A stretch of 64,000 nt of DNA from Streptomyces lasiicapitis (GTDB taxonomy: Bacteria; Actinomycetota; Actinomycetes; Streptomycetales; Streptomycetaceae). This document shows, in pieces, positions 47,298 through 54,153 of this stretch. The notes under the pieces are model-generated. The model did not search any database. It worked only from the letters and a program-made list of their open reading frames with translations, and was not told the origin of the DNA. Position numbers and translations under genes: made by a program. How positions within the stretch are numbered: the stretch's first letter is position 1; every line of letters begins with the position of its first letter. The stretch spans positions 579,560 to 643,559 of the forward strand of contig NZ_BMNG01000003.1 of NCBI RefSeq assembly GCF_014646335.1, read 5' to 3'.

Positions 47298-48131
47298 TCA
47301 GCGCGCGGCGCGGGCCTCGGCGGGCAGCCAGTCGAAGGATGCGGCGGCGTCGGCGGCCTTGTACTCCAGGCCGACCCACCCCTCGTAACCGGCCTTCCTG
47401 AGCTGGTCGAGGAGGCCTTCGAGGGGGAGCGATCCCGTCCCGGGGGCGCCGCGGCCGGGGTTGTCCGCGATCTGCACGTGGCCGGTCCTGTCGACGTACT
47501 GCTCGATGACCGAGGGCAGGTCCTCGCCGTTCATGGACAGGTGGTACAGGTCCATGAGGAACTTGGCGTTGCCGAGCCCGCTCGCGGCGTTCACCTTGTC
47601 CACGATCTCGATCGCCTTGGGCGCGCTCACGATCGGGCACTTGGGCGACTCGGGGGCGTTGAGCGCCTCGATCAGCAGGATCGCGCCCACGCGGTCGGCC
47701 TCGCGGGCGGCCAACACCAGGTTATCCAGGGCGAGTTGGTCCTGGACGGCCGGGTCCACGCCGTCGACGCGGTTGCCGTACAGGGCGTTCAGCGCCTTGC
47801 AGCCGAGCGACTGGGCGAAGTCCGCCGCCACCGCGAGGTTCGCGCGGAACTTCGCGCTCTCCTCGCCGGGGACGGACAGGGCGCCGCGGTCGGGGCCCGG
47901 CAGCTGTCCGGCGTAGAAGTTGAGGCCCACCAACCGCACGCCCGCGTCCTCGATCGCCTTCTTGAGGGCGTCGAGCTCGGACTGCTCGGGGGTGGGGGCG
48001 TCGACCCAGGGCCACCACAGCTCGACCGCGCCGAAGCCGGCCTTCGCGGCGGCCGCGGGCCGCTCCAGGAGCGGGAGCTCGGTGAAGAGGATCGACAGGT
48101 TCACATTGAAGCGCTGGTCGGAGTATCCCAT
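47298..48131 (-). CDS. hyi: Hydroxypyruvate isomerase
   Basis: 277 aa TIM-barrel of the xylose isomerase-like/EboC family. MGYSDQRFNVNLSILFTELPLLER is typical of Hyi; FGAVELWWPW, LLIEALNAPESPKC (metal-binding Glu), FLMDLYHLSMN and GWVGLEYKA (second Glu) mark the active site. It interconverts hydroxypyruvate and tartronate semialdehyde. First gene of a hyi-glxR unit under the tandem operator. Confidence 0.93.
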   Translation of the reverse strand: MGYSDQRFNVNLSILFTELPLLERPAAAAKAGFGAVELWWPWVDAPTPEQSELDALKKAIEDAGVRLVGLNFYAGQLPGPDRGALSVPGEESAKFRANLAVAADFAQSLGCKALNALYGNRVDGVDPAVQDQLALDNLVLAAREADRVGAILLIEALNAPESPKCPIVSAPKAIEIVDKVNAASGLGNAKFLMDLYHLSMNGEDLPSVIEQYVDRTGHVQIADNPGRGAPGTGSLPLEGLLDQLRKAGYEGWVGLEYKAADAAASFDWLPAEARAAR

Positions 48132-48147
48132 GGGGCTTCCGCGCTCC

Positions 48148-48212
48148 TTCCGTATTGCGGAAGTTCATTTCTGCTTGATGGAAGGTTGCATCCGATCCGC
48201 GGAAGCTGTCAA
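48148..48212 (-). promoter_or_regulatory. hyi promoter with three phased 15-bp operators
   Basis: Minus strand: TTGACA (48212-48207), then weak -10 bases near 48189-48184. Three 15-bp blocks follow each other: TTCCGCGGATCGGAT (48204-48190), TTCCATCAAGCAGAA (48183-48169) and TTCCGCAATACGGAA (48162-48148). Centres lie exactly 21 bp apart. The last two match the gcl pair at 13 of 15 positions each, and the whole 36-bp block at 28 of 36. Confidence 0.8.
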
Positions 48213-48255
48213 GAGGGGCTGCCGGAAAATCAAGAGGCCGCGTTAAGTTGGCGCC

Positions 48256-48534
48256 GTGCGATTGAGAGTGGAGTTCACGACCGAGCCCTTCGACCTCGAA
48301 GAGGCCCCGCCCCACGCCCTGGCCGCCCGGGACGTCATCCAGGACGCGCAGCTGGACGCCGTGGACGTCGGCCCCTTCGGCAACACCGCCGAGGGCGACG
48401 TCGACGCGGTCCTGACGGCCGTCGACGCGATGCTGCGCCGGTCCCTCGGCGCCGGCGCCACCCGCGTCTCGCTCCAGGTCAACGTGATCGCGGAGTCGGG
48501 CGAGCGGGCCGAGCCGGGGGAGGTCGCCCGGTGA
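48256..48534 (+). CDS. Small MTH1187/YkoF-like protein
   Basis: 92 aa, GTG. ALAARDVIQDAQLDAVDVGP, FGNTAEGDVDAVLTAVDAML and GATRVSLQVNVI recall the MTH1187/YkoF ferredoxin-like fold (gTxxEGexdxVl...Rvs), members of which bind thiamine or its parts. Gcl needs thiamine diphosphate, so a thiamine link would make sense, but this is a guess. Divergent from hyi and overlapping the next gene by 4 bases. Confidence 0.6.
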   Translation: MRLRVEFTTEPFDLEEAPPHALAARDVIQDAQLDAVDVGPFGNTAEGDVDAVLTAVDAMLRRSLGAGATRVSLQVNVIAESGERAEPGEVAR

Positions 48535-48908
48535 CCGCCTTCGGGGACGACCCCTTCGCGACCGCGGTCAAGCCGCTGGTGGACGCCATGGGCGGCGAGA
48601 TGCTGCCGCCCGGCGACGCGGGCCCGGACGACGTGGTCCTGTCCTGGCAGGGCGAGGACGTGCTCGCGGTGCGCCTGCCGCAGCTCGCCGACTCCCTCGA
48701 CCACATCCTGCTCGCCCTGGAGCGCAAGCGCGGCAAGCCCCTCGCGGAGCTCGACCGCAAGGCCAAGCAGGAGGTCGTACGGATACTCGAGGCCCGTGGC
48801 GCGTTCTCCGTGCGCCATGGCGTGGAGACCGTGGCGGGGGCCCTCGGGGTCAGCCGTTTCACCGTCTACAACTACCTGAACAGGGAAAACGCCGCGAAGG
48901 ACAAGTAG
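48531..48908 (+). CDS. Fis-type helix-turn-helix protein, likely regulator of the purine genes
   Basis: 125 aa, GTG overlapping the previous TGA. The first 70 residues (FATAVKPLVDAMGGEMLPP, DDVVLSWQGEDVLAVRLPQL) are an uncharacterised alpha/beta domain. Residues about 78-118 form a Fis/PucR-like helix-turn-helix (KAKQEVVRILEARGAFSVRHGVETVAGALGVSRFTVYNYLN, given as positions). It stands directly upstream of the uraD operon and is a good candidate to read the 18-bp element there; this is inference from position. Confidence 0.8.
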   Translation: MTAFGDDPFATAVKPLVDAMGGEMLPPGDAGPDDVVLSWQGEDVLAVRLPQLADSLDHILLALERKRGKPLAELDRKAKQEVVRILEARGAFSVRHGVETVAGALGVSRFTVYNYLNRENAAKDK

Positions 48909-48960
48909 CCCCGCGAAGCGCGCCCCGCCGGGGGTGTGAGCGGCGTCACGCTGCGCAGCC

Positions 48961-48992
48961 AAGCCGTCACCCGCGTCGCGGGGTGGCGGCTT
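48961..48992 (+). terminator. Terminator after the helix-turn-helix gene
   Basis: A 12-position stem with one G-T pair (AAGCCGTCACCC / GGGTGGCGGCTT, loop of 8) followed by CTTTGTTC, 52 bases after the stop. It separates the regulator from the uraD promoter. Confidence 0.75.
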
Positions 48993-49007
48993 CTTTGTTC
49001 AAATGAT

Positions 49008-49048
49008 TTCAACAAACTGTTGACGGGATGTTGTTGAAGGTCTTAGCT
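49008..49048 (+). promoter_or_regulatory. uraD-uraH-pucL promoter with shared 18-bp element
   Basis: TTCAACAAACTGTTGACG at 49008-49025: palindrome TCAACA-N3-TGTTGA with -35 TTGACG as its right end; 17 bases later TTAGCT (49043-49048). A further half-site TTGTTGAA lies at 49031-49038, inside the spacer. Identical 18 bases and spacing occur in the catalase promoter. Confidence 0.8.
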
Positions 49049-49088
49049 GTTCCGCAGCCCGTCCAGCACATGGCCACGGAGGCACCCC

Positions 49089-49601
49089 GTGACTTCCCGT
49101 ACGACACCGGGCCTGACCCGGTTCAACGCCCTGCCGGAGCCGGCGGCGACCGCCGCGCTCCACGAGGCCTGCGCCTCGTCGGCCTGGGGGAGCGCACTGC
49201 TCGCCCAGCGCCCCTTCACCACCGCCGAGGCCCTCTACGCAGCCAGTGACGCCGCCATGGCCGAGCTGACCGCCGACGACCTGGCCGAGGCGATGGCGGG
49301 GCACCCGCCGATCGGGCGCCCCAAGCCGGGAGACCCGACCTCGTCCCGCGAACAGGCGGGCATGGCCGGAGCGTCCGAGGACCTCAAGACCGAGATGCTC
49401 GACCTCAACCTGGCCTACCAGGACAAGTTCGGCCACGTCTTCCTCATCTGCGCCACCGGCCGTACCGGCGAGCAGATGCGGGACGCGGTCCGGGACCGGA
49501 TCGGCAACTCGCCCGAGCAGGAGCGGGAGATCGTCCGCACCGAACTCGGCAAGATCAACCGCATCCGCCTGGCCCGCATCCTGGAAGAAGACAACGCATG
49601 A
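49089..49601 (+). CDS. uraD: 2-oxo-4-hydroxy-4-carboxy-5-ureidoimidazoline (OHCU) decarboxylase
   Basis: 170 aa, GTG with GGAGG six bases before. Active-site His72 in AMAGHPPIGRP; SSREQAGM, LNLAYQDKFGHVFLICATGRT and the C-terminal KINRIRLARIL match UraD. Third step from urate: OHCU to S-allantoin with loss of CO2. First of three coupled genes in reverse pathway order (uraD, uraH, pucL). Confidence 0.96.
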   Translation: MTSRTTPGLTRFNALPEPAATAALHEACASSAWGSALLAQRPFTTAEALYAASDAAMAELTADDLAEAMAGHPPIGRPKPGDPTSSREQAGMAGASEDLKTEMLDLNLAYQDKFGHVFLICATGRTGEQMRDAVRDRIGNSPEQEREIVRTELGKINRIRLARILEEDNA

Positions 49602-50005
49602 GCACCGACACCACGGCCTCCGTGTCCACGCACATCCTGGACACCAGCGTCGGCCGCCCCGCCGAGGGCGTCGCCATCACCCTCGCCGCCCGCGGCGGCG
49701 ACGGCGCGGACTGGGCCCTGCTCGGCGGCTCGGCGACGGACGCGGACGGGCGCTGCAAGGACCTGCCGGCGCTGCCGGTCGGTACCACGCACGTACGCCT
49801 CGACTTCGCCGTCGAGTCGTACTTCCTGAGCAAGCAAGACAAGAAGGCCGAGGCGCAGCAGGACGCCCCCGCGAATCGGGACAGCGGTGCGAGCGGTGTG
49901 TTCTTCCCCGAGGTGGCGATCACGTTCGCCGTCGTGCCGGGCGAGCACTACCACGTACCGCTGCTGCTCAACCCGTTCGGCTACTCCGTTTACCGAGGGA
50001 GCTAG
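49598..50005 (+). CDS. uraH: 5-hydroxyisourate hydrolase
   Basis: 135 aa, ATG overlapping the previous TGA. Transthyretin-like: SVSTHILDTSVGRPAEGV with the N-terminal His, the HVRLDFAVESYF strand, HYHVPLLLNPFGYSVYRGS with the family end YRGS. About 20 extra residues (SKQDKKAEAQQDAPANRDSG) sit in a surface loop before FFPEV, making it longer than usual. It hydrolyses 5-hydroxyisourate to OHCU. Confidence 0.96.
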   Translation: MSTDTTASVSTHILDTSVGRPAEGVAITLAARGGDGADWALLGGSATDADGRCKDLPALPVGTTHVRLDFAVESYFLSKQDKKAEAQQDAPANRDSGASGVFFPEVAITFAVVPGEHYHVPLLLNPFGYSVYRGS

Positions 50006-50010
50006 CAGAC

Positions 50011-50982
50011 ATGAACAACGATTCCCGCCGGGCCCGCCCGGTGATCCTGGGGCAGAACCAGTACGGCAAGGCCGAGAACCGCGTCGTCAAGATCACGCGT
50101 GACGGCGACACGCACCACATCAAGGACCTCAACGTCTCCGTCGCCCTCTCCGGCGACCTGGACGACGTGCACTACAGCGGCTCGAACGCCAACTGCCTGC
50201 CGACGGACACCACGAAGAACACCTGCTTCGCGTTCGCCAAGGAATACGGCATCGAGTCCGCCGAGCAGTACGGCATCCACCTCGCGCGGCACTTCGTGGA
50301 CAGCCAGCCCTCCATCCACCGGGCGCGCATCCGCATCGAGGAGTACGCCTGGGAGCGCATCTCGGCCTCCGACTCCAACTCGCAGTTCATCGGCGCCGAC
50401 GAGGTCAAGCACTCCTTCGTGCGCAAGGGCCAGGAGACGCGCGTCGCCCAGATCACGTACTCCGCCGAAGGTGACGGGCAGGCGCACTTCGAGGTCCTCA
50501 GCGGTCTGAAGGACCTGACCGTGATGAACTCCACCAACTCCGAGTTCTGGGGCTACATCAAGGACAAGTACACGACGCTCAAGGAGGACTACGACCGCAT
50601 CCTGGCGACCTCCCTTTCGACGTGGTGGCGGCACAACTGGACCAGTGACGAGCAGCGCATGCCGCACTGGGAGAAGTCCTACGAGCAGGCCAAGAAGCAC
50701 ATCCTGCAGGCCTTCGTGGAGACGTACTCCCTGTCGCTCCAGCAGACGCTGTACCAGATGGGCACGCGGGTCCTGAACAACCGCGGCGAGATCGACGAGA
50801 TCCGCTTCTCCGCGCCCAACAAGCACCACTTCCGCCAGGATCTCTCCTTCTGCGGCCTCGACAACGAGGCCAAGGACGGCGCCGTCTACTACGCCGCCGA
50901 CCGTCCCTACGGCCTCATCGAGGCCACCATCCTGCGCGAAGGCAGCGAGGCGAGGATCCCGGTCGACATGACCAACCTCTGA
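50011..50982 (+). CDS. pucL: Urate oxidase (uricase)
   Basis: 323 aa, ATG five bases after the previous stop with GAGGGAGC upstream. Two tandem T-fold halves. Active-site Lys20 in QNQYGKAENRVVKI and Thr67 in CLPTDTTKNT; FVDSQPSIHRARIRIEEYAW, TNSEFWGYIKDKYTTL, and YQMGTRVLNN. Cofactor-free oxidation of urate to 5-hydroxyisourate with release of H2O2. The usual C-terminal peroxisomal-type SKL is absent, as expected. Confidence 0.97.
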   Translation: MNNDSRRARPVILGQNQYGKAENRVVKITRDGDTHHIKDLNVSVALSGDLDDVHYSGSNANCLPTDTTKNTCFAFAKEYGIESAEQYGIHLARHFVDSQPSIHRARIRIEEYAWERISASDSNSQFIGADEVKHSFVRKGQETRVAQITYSAEGDGQAHFEVLSGLKDLTVMNSTNSEFWGYIKDKYTTLKEDYDRILATSLSTWWRHNWTSDEQRMPHWEKSYEQAKKHILQAFVETYSLSLQQTLYQMGTRVLNNRGEIDEIRFSAPNKHHFRQDLSFCGLDNEAKDGAVYYAADRPYGLIEATILREGSEARIPVDMTNL

Positions 50983-50990
50983 CGCGGGAC

Positions 50991-51022
50991 GCGCGCCCCG
51001 GCACCTGACGGCCGGGGCGCGC
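50991..51022 (+). terminator. Perfect 12-bp hairpin between pucL and the permease gene
   Basis: GCGCGCCCCGGC, 8-base loop, GCCGGGGCGCGC, starting 8 bases after the pucL stop and ending 22 bases before the permease ATG. It may be a full terminator or an attenuator that lowers permease expression relative to the catabolic enzymes. Confidence 0.75.
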
Positions 51023-51044
51023 CACACCGGAGGGAACGAAAGGC

Positions 51045-52481
51045 ATGGCACAGCCCGCAATACCTGACGGAGACTCAACTCCCGTCTGTCGCTCCGTGGA
51101 TGAGGGCAGCCCGGTGGACGAGGGCAGCCCGGTGGACGAGTGCCACCCGGTGGACGAGAAGCTCCACCCCTCGCGGCTCGTCCCCGCCGCGCTCCAGCAC
51201 ATCGCCGCCATGTACGCGGGCGTCGTCACCCCTCCGCTCATCATCGGCCAGGCCGTCGGCCTCGACACCGCCGCCCAGACCCGGCTGATCGCCGCGAGCC
51301 TGCTCATCGCCGGTCTCGCCACCCTCCTGCAGACCCTCGGCGTCAAAGGAGTCGTGGGCAACCGCCTGCCGTTCGTGAACGCCGCCTCCTCGGCGGGCAT
51401 CGCGCCCATCCTCGCCATCGCCGAGAACAGCGCGACGGGACACCAACTCCCCGCCATCTACGGCGCGGTGATGGTCGCGGGCGTCTTCTGCCTCGCCGTC
51501 GGCCCCTTCTTCGGGCGTCTCCTGCGCTTCTTCCCGCCGCTCGTCACCGGCGTCGTCATCACCCTCATCGGCGTGACGCTGATGCCCGTGCCCGTCACCT
51601 GGGCGCAGGGCGGCGACAAGGAGGCCGCCGACTTCGGCGACATGCGCTCCCTCGCGCTCGCCGCCTTCACGCTCGCCGTGATCCTGCTCTTCCAGCGCTT
51701 CGGCCGCGGCTTCCTCAAGCAAGTCGCCCTGCTCATGGGCCTGTTGGTGGGCACACTCGCCGCGATCCCGTTCGGGATGGCCGACTTCGCCGCGCTGAAG
51801 TCCGCGCCCGTCGCCGCCGTCCCCACGCCGTTCGCCTTCGGCGCCCCCGAGTTCCAGCCCGCCGCGATCCTGTCCCTGTGCATCGTGATGCTCGTCCTGA
51901 TGACCGAGTCCAGCGCCGGCATGCTCGCCCTCGGCGAGATCTGCGAACGCAAGACCGATGGGAAGACCATCACCCGCGGTCTGCGCACCGACGGCATCGC
52001 CACCCTCGTCGGCCCGGTCTTCGGCGGCTTCCCGACCTCCGCGTTCGCGCAGAACGTCGGCGTCGTCTCCCTGACACGTGTACGCAGCCGCTACGTCGTC
52101 GCCGTCGCGGGCGGGGCGCTCCTCGTCCTCGGCGCCTTCCCGGCGCTCGGCGCGGTCGTCAGCCTCGTACCGATGCCGGTGCTCGGCGGCGCGGGCATCG
52201 TCCTCTTCGGCTCCATCGCGGTCAGCGGCATCCGTACGCTCTCCGAGGCGGGCCTTGACGACAGCTCCAACATCATCCTGGTGGCCGTGTCGCTCGGGGC
52301 GGGCATCATCCCGCTCGCCGCGCCCGCCTTCTACGCCGACTTCCCCGCCTGGGCGCAGACCGTGCTCGGCTCCGGCATCAGCGCGGGCGCGCTCACCGCG
52401 GTCTCGCTCAACCTGTTCTTCCACCACCTCGGCACCCGTGGCACCGCGCAGAACGCGGCCGCGGCACTCAAATCTTCCTAG
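51045..52481 (+). CDS. NCS2-family purine/urate permease (1)
   Basis: 478 aa, ATG after GGAGGGAACG. N-terminal VDEGSP-VDEGSP-VDECHP repeat (18-bp DNA units) precedes about fourteen membrane helices. NCS2 signatures: ALQHIAAMYAGVVTPPLIIG, LPFVNAASSAGIAPILAI, LMTESSAGMLALGEIC with the substrate-binding Glu, and SAFAQNVGVVSLTRVRSRYV. By position after pucL it most likely imports urate or xanthine by proton symport. Cytoplasmic membrane. Confidence 0.93.
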   Translation: MAQPAIPDGDSTPVCRSVDEGSPVDEGSPVDECHPVDEKLHPSRLVPAALQHIAAMYAGVVTPPLIIGQAVGLDTAAQTRLIAASLLIAGLATLLQTLGVKGVVGNRLPFVNAASSAGIAPILAIAENSATGHQLPAIYGAVMVAGVFCLAVGPFFGRLLRFFPPLVTGVVITLIGVTLMPVPVTWAQGGDKEAADFGDMRSLALAAFTLAVILLFQRFGRGFLKQVALLMGLLVGTLAAIPFGMADFAALKSAPVAAVPTPFAFGAPEFQPAAILSLCIVMLVLMTESSAGMLALGEICERKTDGKTITRGLRTDGIATLVGPVFGGFPTSAFAQNVGVVSLTRVRSRYVVAVAGGALLVLGAFPALGAVVSLVPMPVLGGAGIVLFGSIAVSGIRTLSEAGLDDSSNIILVAVSLGAGIIPLAAPAFYADFPAWAQTVLGSGISAGALTAVSLNLFFHHLGTRGTAQNAAAALKSS

Positions 52482-52523
52482 GGTCATGCCGTGCCCACAT
52501 CGCCACTCACCAAAGGAAGCACC

Positions 52524-53924
52524 ATGGCAGCATCGGCAACCCCCGAAGGCGCGGCGGCGCGCATCGTCATCGAGAACTGCGCCATCGCGACCGTGGACGC
52601 CAACGACACCGAGTACGCCTCGGGGTACGTGGTCGTCGCGGGCAACACGATCGAGTCGATCGGCGCCGGGAAGGCCCCCGAGGGCCTGGAGAACGTCGTA
52701 CGCCGTGTCGACGGCACCGGCCACCTGGTCACCCCCGGCCTGGTGAACACCCACCACCACTTCTACCAGTGGATCACCCGCGGCCTGGCCACCGACCACA
52801 ACCTCTTCAACTGGCTGGTGGCGCTGTACCCGACGTGGGCGCGCATCGACGAGGACATGGTCCGCGCCGCCGCGCAGGGCTCCCTCGGCATGATGGCCCG
52901 CGGTGGCGTCACCACCGCCATGGATCACCACTACGTCTACCCCAAGGGTTCCGGCGACCTGTCCGGCGCCATCATCGGGGCGGCCCGCGAGATGGGCGTG
53001 CGCTTCACCCTGGCGCGCGGCTCCATGGACCGCAGCGAGAAGGACGGCGGCCTGCCGCCGGACTTCGCCGTCGAGACCCTCGAAGGCGCGCTCGCCGCCA
53101 CCGAGGAGACCGTCAAGAAGCACCACGACGCGTCCTTCGGCGCCATGACGCAGGTGGCTGTCGCCCCCTGCTCGCCCTTCTCCGTCTCCACCGAACTCAT
53201 GAAGCAGGGCGCCGAGTTGGCGCGCCGCCTCGGTGTACGCCTGCACACCCACGGGTCCGAGACGGTCGAGGAGGAGAAGTTCTGCCACGAGCTGTTCGGC
53301 CTGGGCCCGACCGACTACTTCGCGTCCACCGGCTGGCTCGGTGAGGACGTGTGGATGGCGCACTGCGTCCACATGAACGACTCCGACATCGAGGCCTTCG
53401 CGCGCACCGGCACCGGTGTCGCCCACTGCCCCTCCTCCAACGCCCGCCTCGCCGCCGGCATCGCCCGCGTCCCGGACATGCTCGCGGCGGGCGTCCCCGT
53501 CGGCCTCGGCGTGGACGGCACCGCGTCCAACGAGTCCGGCGAACTGCACACCGAACTGCGCAACGCGCTCCTCATCAACCGCCTGGGCGCCCACAAGGAA
53601 GCCGCCCTGAACGCCCGTCAGGCCCTGCGCCTGGGGACGTACGGCGGAGCCCAGGTCCTCGGCCGCGCGAGCCAGATCGGCTCGCTGGAGGCCGGCAAGC
53701 TCGCCGACCTGGTCCTCTGGAAGATCGACGGCATCGGGCACTCCTCGATCGCCGACCCGGTCACCGCCATCGTCTTCGGCGCGGCCGCGCCGGTGACCCT
53801 CTCCCTCGTCAACGGCGAGCCGGTGGTCGAGAACGGCCGCCTGCTGCACGTCGACGAGGACGCCATCGCCCGCGTCACGCGGGACGAGGCCCAGCGACTC
53901 GCGCGCATCACCGCCGAGAGCTGA
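52524..53924 (+). CDS. 8-oxoguanine deaminase (amidohydrolase family)
   Basis: 466 aa; ATG at 52524 with AAAGGAAG just before is preferred over the GTG at 52491. Metal site: NTHHHFYQ (H77, H79), LHTHGSETVEEE, MAHCVHM, and GLGVDGTASNES with the final Asp. The Gln/Trp after HHHFYQW and LARGSMDRSEKDGGLPPDF match 8-oxoguanine deaminases rather than guanine or cytosine deaminases. The product is urate, which the upstream pucL consumes. It lies between two NCS2 permeases. Confidence 0.9.
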   Translation: MAASATPEGAAARIVIENCAIATVDANDTEYASGYVVVAGNTIESIGAGKAPEGLENVVRRVDGTGHLVTPGLVNTHHHFYQWITRGLATDHNLFNWLVALYPTWARIDEDMVRAAAQGSLGMMARGGVTTAMDHHYVYPKGSGDLSGAIIGAAREMGVRFTLARGSMDRSEKDGGLPPDFAVETLEGALAATEETVKKHHDASFGAMTQVAVAPCSPFSVSTELMKQGAELARRLGVRLHTHGSETVEEEKFCHELFGLGPTDYFASTGWLGEDVWMAHCVHMNDSDIEAFARTGTGVAHCPSSNARLAAGIARVPDMLAAGVPVGLGVDGTASNESGELHTELRNALLINRLGAHKEAALNARQALRLGTYGGAQVLGRASQIGSLEAGKLADLVLWKIDGIGHSSIADPVTAIVFGAAAPVTLSLVNGEPVVENGRLLHVDEDAIARVTRDEAQRLARITAES

Positions 53925-53934
53925 CCCCTGGATC

Positions 53935-54035
53935 TCCGGTCGGGGGGGACGGCCCCCGACCGGACTCGAGCAGCCGAGCGGGCTGCTCGAGTGCCGCCCC
54001 GGAACGTGGCCCAAAGCTTCACGTTGCCGGGGCGG
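53935..54035 (+). terminator. Three consecutive hairpins between the deaminase and second permease
   Basis: Stem 1: 12 bp, TCCGGTCGGGGG / CCCCCGACCGGA (53935-53964). Stem 2: 12 bp, ACTCGAGCAGCC / GGCTGCTCGAGT (53964-53992). Stem 3: 9 bp, a bulge, then 6 bp (53994-54035). Stems 1 and 2 are perfect and share base 53964. The first two look like terminators; the third lies 119 bases before the permease GTG and may belong to its leader. Confidence 0.75.
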
Positions 54036-54153
54036 TCAGTACTACCTGGGCGCTTCACAACCGCATAACGAGCAAGTCCTTGCATCACGCACCACCTCCC
54101 AGAAGCGCGTGCCGGTCCGCAGCCGGCACAGGAAAACAGACGGAGGAGCCGCA

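Noticed and set aside
46339..48131. Catalase, glxR and hyi as one operon
   Set aside because: All three are on the minus strand, but catalase has its own promoter and operator in the 191-bp gap after glxR.
48256..48908. Treating 47286-48908 as one long protein
   Set aside because: The upstream part is antisense to hyi; the GTG at 48531 overlaps the stop of the small upstream gene and begins a compact helix-turn-helix protein.
51075..54014. A 979-codon open frame on the minus strand opposite the permease and deaminase genes
   Set aside because: It is an antisense shadow of high-GC codons; the plus-strand genes have clear motifs and ribosome sites, and the minus frame has Gly/Asp/Val-rich nonsense.
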